Shown: piece after piece, positions 10,501-18,082 of the stretch
Layout of the letters: the number at the start of each line of letters is the position of its first letter
How positions within the stretch are numbered: position 1 is the stretch's first letter
NCBI GenBank assembly: GCA_020722945.1
Contig: DYJV01000038.1
Span: 1-23,222 of the forward strand
Direction of reading: 5' to 3'
Source: Candidatus Methylomirabilis sp.
GTDB taxonomy: Bacteria > DYJV01
DNA length: 23,222 bases
Program-made: the position numbers and the translations under genes
Notes under the pieces: generated by a model
What the model saw: only the letters and a program-made list of their open reading frames with translations
What the model was told of the DNA's origin: nothing
Database searches by the model: none

Positions 10501-11682
10501 GAGATAGAGAAGAACAATCTTGTCTATGGTGCGAGACTTTTCTTTAATGATGGGGAGAGTGTTAAGAAGGGTGATAAACTTGCTGAGTGGGATCCTTTTA
10601 CTGTCCCTATTATCACAGAAGTTACTGGTAGAATTAAATTTGGTGATATTTTTGAAGGTATTACAATACAAGAGCAGGTAGATGAAGTTACCAAACTTGT
10701 TACCAAAAAGGTTATTGATTATAAAGACCCAAATTTAAGACCAAGGATATCAATAAAAGATGAAAATGGTAAAACGGCTAAACTCCCAGATGGGAAAACT
10801 CTTGCCAGATACCCTTTACCAGTAAATGCAGTCATTAATGTTGAAGAGGGCTCTTTTATCTCTGCTGGGACAGTAATTGCTAAAATACCAAGAGAAACAA
10901 CCAAAACAAAAGATATTACCGGAGGTCTTCCAAGAGTTGAAGAGCTTTTTGAAGCAAGAATCCCAAAAGATTTTGCAATAATAAGTGAAATTGAAGGTAG
11001 GGTATCATTTGGAAAGATTACAAAGGGGAAAAGGAAGGTAATTATCACACCTGAGGTTGGTGAACCTATGGAGTATCTAATCCCTAAAGGGAAATACATT
11101 ACTGTTCGTGAAGGTGAATATATACAAGCGGGTGAGGCACTTATGGATGGAGCACTTAACCCACATGATATCCTTAAAGTTAAGGGGGTCAAGGAGCTTG
11201 CTAAGTATCTTGTAAATGAGGTTCAGGAGATTTACAAACTTCAGGGTGTTGAAATAAACGACAAGCATATAGAAGTTATTGTAAGACAGATGTTAAGAAA
11301 AGTAGTCATTAAAAATTCTGGGAATAGCAACTTCCTCAATGGTGATCTAGTAGAAAAGGTTACATTTGAAGAGGAGAATAGAAGAGTTATGATGGAAGGT
11401 AAAGAGCCTGCAAGGGGGGAGACAGTGTTGCTTGGTATTACTAAAGCTGCATTGAATACTGATAGTTTTATATCGGCTGCTTCATTCCAAGAAACAACAA
11501 AAGTTCTTACTCAGGCTGCTATTGAAGGAAAGGTAGATAACCTCTACGGTTTAAAAGAGAATGTTATCATGGGAAGACTTATACCCGTTGGAACAGGTGT
11601 TAGAAAATACAACAAAATAGAACTTGTTGGTGTTGATAACTCTTTTGACGAAGAGAAAGAGGAGAGTGAAGAGTCAATTTAA
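7564..11682 (+). CDS. rpoC: DNA-directed RNA polymerase subunit beta' (TTG start)
   Basis: This is the catalytic beta' subunit, 1372 residues. The N-terminal zinc ribbon cysteines are C70, C72, C85 and C88. The magnesium-binding loop NADFDGDQM lies at 458-466 with D460, D462 and D464, the same numbering as E. coli. The second zinc site (CGTLDG, then [12 protein letters not shown]) and the bridge-helix/trigger-loop motif [19 protein letters not shown] are present. The tail is acidic ([10 protein letters not shown]). TTG 7564 follows AAGGGGG by 5 nt and gives the family N-terminus. The gene is followed after 25 nt by thi4 without a visible terminator. Confidence 0.98.
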   Translation: MRDILSLFEKPKDPRVFKAVKISLASPQTIKEWSFGEIKKPETINYRTFRPERDGLFCAKIFGPVKDFECNCGKYKRMKHRGIVCEKCGVEVIQSKVRRYRMAHIELATPVAHIWYFKNQPCRIGVLLGMSLKEVEKILYYDGYVVLDPGETPLKYGQILSEEQYDENFANYPGKFRAEMGAAAIKEMLQNLNLEEMTFKLRTELGETKSETKQRNIISKLKIVEAFVNSKNKPEWMILDVVPVIPPDLRPLVPLEGGRFATSDLNDLYRRLINRNNRLKRLLSLNAPNIIINNEKRMLQEAVDALFDNTKRERPIIGSNKKPLKSLSEIIKGKQGRFRQNLLGKRVDYSGRSVIVVAPDLKLHECGLPKKMALELFKPFIFNKLIEKGHVQSMKTAKKYVEMGNPEVWDALEEVIKQHPVLLNRAPTLHRLGIQAFEPVLSEGKAIRLHPLVCAAFNADFDGDQMAVYVPLSYEAQIEARTLIMATNNVLLPANGKPVVVPSQDIVLGLYYLTSQREFDKGEGLFFGSLEEAIVAYDMGQVGLQAKIKVRLDDKIYDTVMGRLLVYEITPKKIGFDAVNKVLKKKIIAKLIDEIYRVAGLRDTVVFVDQIKNLGYKYATKAGISICIDDLEIPKEKQEILDFTINQVQNIENEYREGYITQGERYNKIIDTWQSTTDQIAKKMMVNIASKEYVSQDNKIKRVGNSFNSIFIMADSGARGSENQMRQLAGMRGLMAKPSGEIIETPIIANFREGLNVLQYFISTHGARKGLADTALKTANAGYLTRRLVDVAQDAFIVESDCGTLDGIEVESLVEGGEIIETVGSRVLGRTALYDILDPHSGNVIVSANQLIDEEAAKLIDEKGINKVNIRSALTCASVKGGVCSLCYGRDLARGSMVEIGEPVGVIAAQSIGEPGTQLTMRTFHIGGTASATTEQSSLEAHKDGVVKYVDHHFVVNDKGQVIVMTRHAKLLLLDELGREIEKNNLVYGARLFFNDGESVKKGDKLAEWDPFTVPIITEVTGRIKFGDIFEGITIQEQVDEVTKLVTKKVIDYKDPNLRPRISIKDENGKTAKLPDGKTLARYPLPVNAVINVEEGSFISAGTVIAKIPRETTKTKDITGGLPRVEELFEARIPKDFAIISEIEGRVSFGKITKGKRKVIITPEVGEPMEYLIPKGKYITVREGEYIQAGEALMDGALNPHDILKVKGVKELAKYLVNEVQEIYKLQGVEINDKHIEVIVRQMLRKVVIKNSGNSNFLNGDLVEKVTFEEENRRVMMEGKEPARGETVLLGITKAALNTDSFISAASFQETTKVLTQAAIEGKVDNLYGLKENVIMGRLIPVGTGVRKYNKIELVGVDNSFDEEKEESEESI

Positions 11683-11707
11683 TAATAAACCTAATTGGAG
11701 TTTGGCT

Positions 11708-12481
11708 ATGTTAGATGAACTAATTATCACCAGAGCTATAATAGATAGATTTATTGAGAAATTCAAAAGTTGTTTAGACCTTGATGTTGCCATTGTTGGT
11801 GGTGGTCCTGCTGGTTTAGTTGCTGGTTACTATCTTGCAAAAAATAACATCAGAGTTGCAATGTTTGAAAAGAAGTTGAGTATTGGTGGCGGTATGTGGG
11901 GCGGTGGTATGATGTTTAATGAGATAGTTGTCCAAGAGGATGGTAGGTTTATATTAGATGAATTTAACATCAATTATTCAAGGTATGAGGATGGTTACTA
12001 TACTGCTGATTCAATAGAGTCTGTATCAGCACTTACCAACAGCTCTGTAAGAGCAGGGTTAAAGATATTTAACTGTGTTTCTGTTGAAGATGTTGCTGTA
12101 AGGGAAGATGGTGTTGCAGGTCTTGTAATCCAATGGAGTCCTGTTGAAATGGCAAAATTACATGTTGATCCACTTGTTATAAAATCAAAATTTGTCATTG
12201 ATGCAACAGGTCACGATTCTAACATTGTTGAGATTGTCCAGAAAAAATGTGAAGGGAAGCTTTTTACTAAAACAGGGAATATTGTTGGAGAGAGATCTCT
12301 ATGGGCTGAAGTTGGTGAAAAGACCACAGTTGACAACAGCAAAGAAGCTTATCCTAATCTTTATGTTGCAGGTATGGCAGCAAATAATGTCTTTGGTAGT
12401 AACAGAATGGGTCCTGTATTTGGAGGGATGCTACTTTCTGGGAAGAAAGTTGCTGAAGATATAATCAATAAATTAAAATAA
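11708..12481 (+). CDS. thi4: Sulfide-dependent thiazole synthase, Thi4 family
   Basis: Thi4 makes the adenylated thiazole precursor of thiamin from NAD, glycine and a sulfur source. The 257-residue protein has a dinucleotide-binding GGGPAG motif (31-36), the signature [10 protein letters not shown] (60-69), DATGHD (165-170) and the C-terminal [11 protein letters not shown] (231-241). Plant and yeast enzymes carry a sacrificial cysteine before the MDP motif; the aligned residue here is His152 (LHVDP). This is the pattern of archaeal and anaerobic bacterial enzymes that use free sulfide and turn over repeatedly. ATG 11708 follows TTGGAG by 7 nt. A reading frame continuing upstream to 11624 would invade rpoC and is rejected. 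First gene of the thi cluster, 25 nt after rpoC. Confidence 0.93.
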   Translation: MLDELIITRAIIDRFIEKFKSCLDLDVAIVGGGPAGLVAGYYLAKNNIRVAMFEKKLSIGGGMWGGGMMFNEIVVQEDGRFILDEFNINYSRYEDGYYTADSIESVSALTNSSVRAGLKIFNCVSVEDVAVREDGVAGLVIQWSPVEMAKLHVDPLVIKSKFVIDATGHDSNIVEIVQKKCEGKLFTKTGNIVGERSLWAEVGEKTTVDNSKEAYPNLYVAGMAANNVFGSNRMGPVFGGMLLSGKKVAEDIINKLK

Positions 12482-12500
12482 TCTGATTCACCATTAATTT

Positions 12501-12543
12501 TAAGGGGCTGTTTATGATTTTTACAATCATCAATAGCCTCTTA
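12501..12543 (+). terminator. Long hairpin in the thi4-thiD2E gap, possible attenuator
   Basis: The arms TAAGGGGCTGTTTATGATT (12501-12519) and 12525-12543 pair over 19 positions with one mismatch and two G·T pairs around a 5-nt loop. No clean T tract follows directly (ACTTTATATCTG, then TTGATTTTTTC at 12555-12565). The structure could stop part of the transcription arriving from rpoBC-thi4, or stabilise the upstream mRNA end. The rest of the 132-nt gap shows no TPP riboswitch consensus (no CTGAGA with a matching second helix) and no convincing promoter. Confidence 0.5.
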
Positions 12544-12613
12544 CTTTATATCTGTTGATTTTTTCTTAATCTAAACTGAAAGAAAACCTCATATTTTAGA
12601 AAAGATTCGTTAA

Positions 12614-13660
12614 ATGAGATATATTAGGATAATTGATGCAAATATAAACAGATCTGCAGAAGGTTTGCGGATATTAGAGGAGATATTCAGGTTTATCTAT
12701 GACGATATTTCTATATCAGAACGCCTCAAATTCATTAGGCATGAAGTAAGAGAGTTATCCAAAAATTTACCTTTATCTCAATTTAGAGAATCTGCAACTG
12801 ATGTTGGCAAAGATAGTGCTGCTATTTCTGAGATGAAACGAGAAAGTATCGCTGATATCCTTAATGCTAACCTTAAAAGAGTTGAGGAGAGTTTTAGGGT
12901 TCTTGAAGAGTTTTTTAAGATTGATGATAAAAGGATGAGCTCAGCGTTTAAAAAACTTCGATTTCAGATATACTCACTTGAACAAGATATTTTTTCAATT
13001 AAGAGAAGATTCAGAGATATATTCTCACTAAACAAAGTTCTTTACGGGATAATTGATACAAGGTTTTCAAATAAATCTCACAAAGTTATATGCTCTTCAC
13101 TCATTGAAGGTGGAGTCAAAATAATTCAACTCAGAGAGAAAATTCTTGATGATAGACAACTTTTATCTACTGCATCTGAAATTGCAAAAATATGCAAAGA
13201 TAATGGTGTTATCTTTATAGTCAATGATAGGGTTGATATAGCAATTCTATCTGATGCAGATGGTGTTCATCTTGGACAGAGTGATATTGATATTTTAGAT
13301 GCAAGAAGGATACTTGGGAGTAACAAAATTATTGGTGTATCTACCCATAATCAACAGCAGGTTGAACAAATTGTTCCGTATAATCCTGATTACATAGGAT
13401 TTGGTCCTATTTTTACTACAAATAGCAAGGAGAATCCTGATCCTGTTGTTGGAGTAGAGCTGCTTGCAAAAATTAAAGCATTATATCAAGATTTACCTAT
13501 TGTTGCCATTGGTGGAATAAATCTTGATAATTTTAATAAAGTTATTAACTCCAATCCTGAAATGATAGCTGTTTTGAGTGGCATAGTAGGCAAAGATGAT
13601 ATTGCCGGAGAGGTAAAAAAATATAGGAGTTTGATGGATGACACAGTTAGAGTATGCTAA
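12614..13660 (+). CDS. thiE: Fused HMP-P kinase (ThiD2) / thiamin phosphate synthase (ThiE)
   Basis: This is a two-domain protein of 348 residues. Residues 1 to about 130 resemble the helical ThiD2 family (IDANINRSAEGLRILEEIFRF at the start, then a second helix pair ESFRVLEEFFK), a monofunctional HMP-phosphate kinase. Residues about 140-342 are a ThiE TIM barrel with QLREK (172-176), NDR (204-206), DGVHLGQSD (216-224), STHN (243-246), GFGPIF (262-267) and AIGGI (298-302). These bind HMP-PP, thiazole phosphate and magnesium. It should therefore phosphorylate HMP-P and join it to the thiazole to give thiamin phosphate. The ribosome site before ATG 12614 is weak. The stop overlaps thiC by 23 nt. 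The ThiD2 assignment rests on sequence resemblance recalled from the family. Confidence 0.9.
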   Translation: MRYIRIIDANINRSAEGLRILEEIFRFIYDDISISERLKFIRHEVRELSKNLPLSQFRESATDVGKDSAAISEMKRESIADILNANLKRVEESFRVLEEFFKIDDKRMSSAFKKLRFQIYSLEQDIFSIKRRFRDIFSLNKVLYGIIDTRFSNKSHKVICSSLIEGGVKIIQLREKILDDRQLLSTASEIAKICKDNGVIFIVNDRVDIAILSDADGVHLGQSDIDILDARRILGSNKIIGVSTHNQQQVEQIVPYNPDYIGFGPIFTTNSKENPDPVVGVELLAKIKALYQDLPIVAIGGINLDNFNKVINSNPEMIAVLSGIVGKDDIAGEVKKYRSLMDDTVRVC

Positions 13661-14921
13661 AAAGGATCAAATCAGTAATCAGATGGTAATTGTTTCTGAG
13701 GATGAGCGTGTAGATGTTCAAGTTTTAAAAGAGGATATAAAATCTGGAACGGTTGTTATTCCAGCTAATATAAATCATAAATCACTTCATCCAAAGGGTA
13801 TTGGAAAAGGTCTGACTACAAAGGTAAATGTAAATCTTGGGACATCAAAAGATAGAGAAGATTTTGATCTTGAGCTGAGGAAGCTTGATATCTCTATCAA
13901 ATATGGTGCTGATGCTGTGATGGATTTAAGCACTGGTGATAATCTAAACAGTATAAGGAAGATCATTATAGATAAATCTACTATTCCAGTAGGGACAGTC
14001 CCTATCTATCAGGCTGCTGTGAAGAGTGTCAAAGATTACGGTTTCATTGGGAAAATGAGCAGGGCACTCCTTTTTGAAGTTATTGAAGAGCAGTGTGAAG
14101 AAGGGGTTGATTTTATTACTGTTCACTGTGGAGTTAATCAGAGTTCAGTAGAGAGATTAAAAAACCAGAAAAGATTGACAAATGTTGTAAGCAGAGGTGG
14201 CTCTTTCCTTGTTGAATGGATGATTTACAACAACAAAGAGAATCCTTTGTATGAATATTACGACGATCTTTTAAAGATAGTTAAAAAAAATGATGTAACA
14301 TTAAGTCTTGGAGATGGGATGCGTCCCGGCTGTCTTGCTGATGCTACTGACAGAAGCCAGATTCATGAGTTAATAACTCTCGGTGAATTGACCAAAAGAG
14401 CTTGGGAGAGTGGAGTTCAAGTTATGATAGAGGGACCAGGTCATGTTCCGATAGATCAGATTGAGATGAATATAAAACTTGAAAAATCTTTGTGTAACGG
14501 TGCCCCTTTTTATGTTTTGGGCCCACTTGTTACTGATATAGCACCCGGATACGACCATATTACATCTGCAATAGGTGGAGCAATTGCAGCATGGCATGGA
14601 GCGGATTTCCTATGCTACGTGACTCCTGCTGAACATTTGAGACTCCCTGATGAAAATGATGTAAAAGAGGGACTTATTGCTTCAAAAATTGCTGCACATT
14701 CAGGTGATATTGGGAAGAGGATAAAAGGTGCGAAAGATAAAGATAATATGATGGCAAATTTTAGGAGAGATTTTGATTGGGAAAACCAAATAAATATAAG
14801 CCTTGATCCTCACAAAGCCAGAGAATACAGAGATTCTATAAGTTTAAATGATAAAGAAGTTTGCAGTATGTGTGGTGAATATTGTGCTGTAAAAAAGGTA
14901 AAGAAATTCTTTTCTGAATAA
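13638..14921 (+). CDS. thiC: Phosphomethylpyrimidine (HMP-P) synthase ThiC
   Basis: ThiC is a radical-SAM iron-sulfur enzyme that rearranges aminoimidazole ribotide into HMP phosphate, the pyrimidine half of thiamin. The 427-residue protein is the shorter form common in anaerobes, lacking the long N-terminal domain of E. coli or plant ThiC. Typical stretches are present: YGADAVMDLSTGDN, VGTVPIYQA, LGDGMRPGC and EGPGHVPIDQIEMN. The cluster cysteines are at the C-terminus, C409, C412 and C416 (CSMCGEYC), spaced CX2CX3C rather than the CX2CX4C of E. coli-type enzymes. ATG 13638 has AGGAG (13625-13629) 8 nt upstream, inside the end of thiE, so the genes are translationally coupled. Confidence 0.96.
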   Translation: MTQLEYAKKDQISNQMVIVSEDERVDVQVLKEDIKSGTVVIPANINHKSLHPKGIGKGLTTKVNVNLGTSKDREDFDLELRKLDISIKYGADAVMDLSTGDNLNSIRKIIIDKSTIPVGTVPIYQAAVKSVKDYGFIGKMSRALLFEVIEEQCEEGVDFITVHCGVNQSSVERLKNQKRLTNVVSRGGSFLVEWMIYNNKENPLYEYYDDLLKIVKKNDVTLSLGDGMRPGCLADATDRSQIHELITLGELTKRAWESGVQVMIEGPGHVPIDQIEMNIKLEKSLCNGAPFYVLGPLVTDIAPGYDHITSAIGGAIAAWHGADFLCYVTPAEHLRLPDENDVKEGLIASKIAAHSGDIGKRIKGAKDKDNMMANFRRDFDWENQINISLDPHKAREYRDSISLNDKEVCSMCGEYCAVKKVKKFFSE

Positions 14922-14981
14922 AAAGTCTCGTTTTCTGTTAAATGATGGAGAGTTTACAAATATAGTAGAATTGTAAAATTC

Positions 14982-15057
14982 AAAATTTAAATTTTAAATA
15001 TAAATTATAAAAATATGCTGACTTTCTCAAAAAAATATATAATTTAGAGAGTGTCAG
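14982..15057. terminator. Convergent thiC / ferredoxin intergenic hairpins
   Basis: The 191-nt gap between the convergent thiC and ferredoxin genes is very AT-rich. CTGACTTTCTC (15018-15028) pairs with GAGAGTGTCAG (15047-15057) with one mismatch and one wobble, across an A/T loop that can pair further. Read on the minus strand it is followed by CATATTTTTATAATTTA, so it fits best as the terminator of the ferredoxin transcript. On the plus strand no T run follows. AAAATTTAAATTTT (14982-14995) is a perfect 14-nt palindrome between thiC and the hairpin. Confidence 0.5.
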
Positions 15058-15112
15058 TGGTTATTAAAGTTTCTCTATCGCTCACTTTTTAATCGGATTA
15101 ATTGAAAAAATT

Positions 15113-15316
15113 TTATTTCCAGACCTCAATAACCACATCTGGGCAGATATTGGCACACATTCCGCACCCTACACATTTACTGATGTCGGTTATTTCGATG
15201 TATTGGTATCCTTTTAGATTTATTTTGTTGGTTAGTTGTATTATTGATTGGGGACAGGCTGTTGTGCATAGACTACAACCTTTGCATCTGTTTATATTTA
15301 TTTTAACTTCAGGCAT
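15113..15316 (-). CDS. 2[4Fe-4S] ferredoxin, KorD/oxidoreductase delta-like
   Basis: This is a 67-residue soluble electron carrier with two complete cluster motifs: C11-C14-C17 with C21-Pro, and C48-C51-C54 with C58-Pro. The insertion between the motifs and the overall form (INRCKGCSLCTTACP, then CVGCGMCANICP) resemble the delta subunit of 2-oxoacid:ferredoxin oxidoreductases (KorD/VorD). No other oxidoreductase subunit is present in the window. Its ATG overlaps the dxs stop by 8 nt, with AAGGAG 7 nt upstream inside dxs, so it is translated as part of the isoprenoid operon. Possible partners are the iron-sulfur enzymes IspG/IspH of the MEP route, the nearby ThiC, or a distantly encoded oxoacid oxidoreductase; the sequence does not decide. 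Confidence 0.93.
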   Translation of the reverse strand: MPEVKININRCKGCSLCTTACPQSIIQLTNKINLKGYQYIEITDISKCVGCGMCANICPDVVIEVWK

Positions 15317-17180
15317 CTAAAGCTCCTTCTATCTCTTTTTTTATATTTTCTGTGCTCAAACCGTATCTCTCTCTAAGATATTTCTGAGAACCATGTTCCA
15401 CAAATATATTATCTATACCGATTATCTTAAACAATTTAAAATCTAAAATCCCTTTTCGTGATGCAAATTCAAGGATAGCACTTCCAGCACCACCTGCTGT
15501 AACATTCTCCTCAACAACGATTACTTTTTTAAATTTGAGAAGTTTCTCCTGAAGTAGCTCTTCGTCGAGTGGCTTAATAAATCGGAGGTTTATCAGCTCT
15601 ATTTGGTTTTGGAATGGTTCTGCTGCTTTTATTACATTCTCAAATATATGTCCAACTGAAATTAAGAGAAGATTCTCTCCATTTGAGATTACTTCACTTC
15701 TGCCAATCTCAATTGGCTGAGGAGTTTTAGGATTGTAAATTGAATCATCAGAACACCCTCTCGGATATCTTATTGCAATTGGAGATTTTACTTTTGTGGC
15801 AAAAGTAATCATATCTTTTAACTCGGTTTGGTTTTTGGGAGCCATAATAATAAAATTAGGGATATGTCTAAGATATGATATATCAAATACTCCATGATGG
15901 GTAGGACCATCTTCGCCGACAATTCCTGCTCTATCCAGAGCAAAAATTATATGTAAATTTTGTAATGCAACATCGTGTAAAAGCATATCGTAAGCTCTCT
16001 GCAAGAAAGTTGAATATATTGCAACAACAGGTATAAATCCTTGTGTTGCCAATCCTGCTGCAAATGTAACACAATGCTGCTCTGAAATTCCGCAGTCAAA
16101 AAATCTGTCAGGGAAATTTTTTGAAAATTTTTCAAGTCCTGTGCCTGAGGGCATTGCTGCTGTAATTGCAACAATTTTACTATCGTTGGCTGCTAAATGT
16201 GTAATTATATCTGAAAAAGCTTCTGTGTAAGTTGTGCAGTTTGACTTGTGTTTGTTGTCACCGGTTTCGATGGTAAAAGAGCCTATGCCATGAAATTTGG
16301 TAGGCTGATTCTCAGCAGGAGAGTAACCTTTACCTTTTTTGGTATAAACATGTATTAATATCGGTTTGTTGTGTGATTTGATATTTTCGAAAGTTTCAAG
16401 CAGGACATCTATATTGTGCCCATCAATTGGACCTACATATTCGTATCCAAGCTCTTCAAATATTACTCCTGGTGGTATTACAAAACCTTTAACACTTGCT
16501 TCGGTATGCTTCATAAATTTGAGTATCTGATCCCCTACGCTTGGGATGAGCTGGATGGTTTTCTTAAAATCTTCCCTCAATCTTGTAAATATCTTTCCTG
16601 TCAATATTTTACTAAGGTATGATGACAATGCCCCTACATTTTTGGAGATTGACATTTCGTTGTCATTAAGGATGATTATTAAGTCTTTGTCAATTGAGCC
16701 AGCAAGATTGAGCCCTTCAAATGCTATCCCGGCGGTCAGAGAACCATCTCCAATTACTGAAATAACTTTGAATTTCTCATTTTTTATATCTCTGGCAACA
16801 GCCATTCCGAGACCTGCTGAGATAGATGTGCTGCTGTGACCAGTATCGAAAGAGTCGTAAACGCTCTCTGATCTTTTTGGAAAGCCGCTTAATCCACCCT
16901 CTTTACGGATAGTTGGGAAGAGAGATCTCCTACCTGTAAGAATCTTGTGTGCATAACACTGATGTCCTACATCCCAGATGATTTTGTCGTTAGGGAGGTT
17001 AAATGAGTAGAGTAGAGCAATTGTTAATTCTATTGCACCAAGATTACTTGCGAGATGACCGCCATTGTTTGATATAGTGTTTATAATGGTATCTCGTAAC
17101 TCTTGTGCTAATTTGGGCAGGTCCCTGATATGTAATTTTTTGAAATCTTCGTAGCAATCTATTTTTGATAAAATTTCCAT
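15309..17180 (-). CDS. dxs: 1-deoxy-D-xylulose-5-phosphate synthase
   Basis: Dxs condenses pyruvate with glyceraldehyde 3-phosphate using thiamin diphosphate, the first step of the MEP isoprenoid pathway. The 623-residue protein is full length. GGHLASNLGA holds H42, DVGHQCYAHKILTGR holds H73, and the cofactor motif GDGSLTAG lies at 144-151 with LNDNEMSIS at 171-179. The transketolase pyrimidine-binding segment has DCGISEQHCVTFAAGLA, and HHGVFDISYLRHIPN follows. It starts 2 nt after the ispA stop and its end overlaps the ferredoxin start by 8 nt. In many bacteria Dxs also feeds thiazole synthesis; here the Thi4 route should make that unnecessary. Confidence 0.97.
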   Translation of the reverse strand: MEILSKIDCYEDFKKLHIRDLPKLAQELRDTIINTISNNGGHLASNLGAIELTIALLYSFNLPNDKIIWDVGHQCYAHKILTGRRSLFPTIRKEGGLSGFPKRSESVYDSFDTGHSSTSISAGLGMAVARDIKNEKFKVISVIGDGSLTAGIAFEGLNLAGSIDKDLIIILNDNEMSISKNVGALSSYLSKILTGKIFTRLREDFKKTIQLIPSVGDQILKFMKHTEASVKGFVIPPGVIFEELGYEYVGPIDGHNIDVLLETFENIKSHNKPILIHVYTKKGKGYSPAENQPTKFHGIGSFTIETGDNKHKSNCTTYTEAFSDIITHLAANDSKIVAITAAMPSGTGLEKFSKNFPDRFFDCGISEQHCVTFAAGLATQGFIPVVAIYSTFLQRAYDMLLHDVALQNLHIIFALDRAGIVGEDGPTHHGVFDISYLRHIPNFIIMAPKNQTELKDMITFATKVKSPIAIRYPRGCSDDSIYNPKTPQPIEIGRSEVISNGENLLLISVGHIFENVIKAAEPFQNQIELINLRFIKPLDEELLQEKLLKFKKVIVVEENVTAGGAGSAILEFASRKGILDFKLFKIIGIDNIFVEHGSQKYLRERYGLSTENIKKEIEGALDA

Positions 17181-17182
17181 TT

Positions 17183-18076
17183 TTAATTTACTCTTTTTAA
17201 TATGTATAGTGCTATTTCTTTTAAAAAAAGTGATCTTCCCCCTAAAAATGAGATACTATTTATTGCATTTTCAATGAGTATTGTGGCTATCTCTTTTGAT
17301 TTGTCAAGTCCAAATATTTTAGGGTAGGTAGATTTGTTGTTTTTGGAGTCACTACCACTTTTTTTACCCATATCTTCCAAAGAGCTTGTTATATCGAGTA
17401 TATCATCAACTATTTGGAAAGCAAGTCCTATATTTAGCCCATACTCCTCTATTTTTTTTAAAATATAGGGATCGTTTGTTGCAATGCGTGCTCCAGAGTA
17501 AACTGCTGCGGTTATCAGCATAGCTGTTTTGTGGATGTGAATGGTTTGTATGGTTTCAGAAGAGATATTGCTATTTTCGTAAAGTATATCGTAAATTTGT
17601 CCACCTACCATTCCTGAAGAGCCTGAAGATTTGGCAATAAAATTTGTGATATCGAGGATAGTATCGCTGTCTATGGATTTGTAAAATGATTTATTTGTAA
17701 GAATGTAAAAAGCATCTGTCAGAAGTGCATCCCCTGCCAAAATTGCAACAGCATCACCAAATACTTTATGATTAGTAAGCCGCCCTCTTCTGTAATCGTC
17801 ATTATCCATTGCTGGGAGATCATCGTGAATAAGTGAGTATGTATGAATAAATTCGATTGCTGCTCCTACATTAAGTGAATCTTGTTCGTTACCTCCAAGA
17901 GCTTGATTAGTGGAGTAAGTAAGTATTGGTCGTAATCTTTTGCCCCCTGCAAGAAGGCTGTATTGGATAGATTCTTTGAGCTTTGGTGGTGAAAAGATCA
18001 AAATATTATCAGAAAGATATTTGAGGTGATTCTCAAAAATGTTTTTTTGGGTTTTGAGGAGGGTGTCTATATCCAT
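17183..18076 (-). CDS. ispA: Polyprenyl (farnesyl-type) diphosphate synthase
   Basis: This trans-prenyltransferase adds isopentenyl units to allylic diphosphates, making farnesyl (possibly geranylgeranyl) diphosphate in the cytoplasm. In the 297-residue protein, GGKRLRP lies at 44-50. The first aspartate-rich motif DDLPAMD lies at 85-91 with the two-residue insert of bacterial IspA, followed by DDYRRG. The second aspartate motif DDILD lies at 224-228 (QIVDDILD), and the GSDSKNNKSTYP tail motif is present. The gap to xseB is 6 nt and to dxs 2 nt, the common xseB-ispA-dxs operon. Chain length cannot be fixed from sequence alone. Confidence 0.95.
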   Translation of the reverse strand: MDIDTLLKTQKNIFENHLKYLSDNILIFSPPKLKESIQYSLLAGGKRLRPILTYSTNQALGGNEQDSLNVGAAIEFIHTYSLIHDDLPAMDNDDYRRGRLTNHKVFGDAVAILAGDALLTDAFYILTNKSFYKSIDSDTILDITNFIAKSSGSSGMVGGQIYDILYENSNISSETIQTIHIHKTAMLITAAVYSGARIATNDPYILKKIEEYGLNIGLAFQIVDDILDITSSLEDMGKKSGSDSKNNKSTYPKIFGLDKSKEIATILIENAINSISFLGGRSLFLKEIALYILKRVN

Positions 18077-18082
18077 AAAAGA

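Noticed and set aside
10719-11192. 157-codon minus-strand frame inside rpoC
   Set aside because: It lies wholly within the conserved rpoC coding sequence and encodes a low-complexity serine/proline-rich product typical of antisense frames.
11624-11707. An upstream extension of thi4 by 28 codons into the end of rpoC
   Set aside because: It would overlap rpoC by 59 nt, has no family resemblance before residue [11 protein letters not shown], and a good ribosome site (TTGGAG) fits ATG 11708.
11683-13640. TPP riboswitch for the thiamin genes
   Set aside because: The conserved CTGAGA element with its second-helix partner was looked for in the gaps at 11683-11707 and 12482-12613 and not found; the first gap is far too short.
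15102-15320. Plus-strand open frame of 72 codons opposite the ferredoxin
   Set aside because: The minus strand encodes an unmistakable two-cluster ferredoxin with overlapping start at dxs; the plus frame has no ribosome site or homology.
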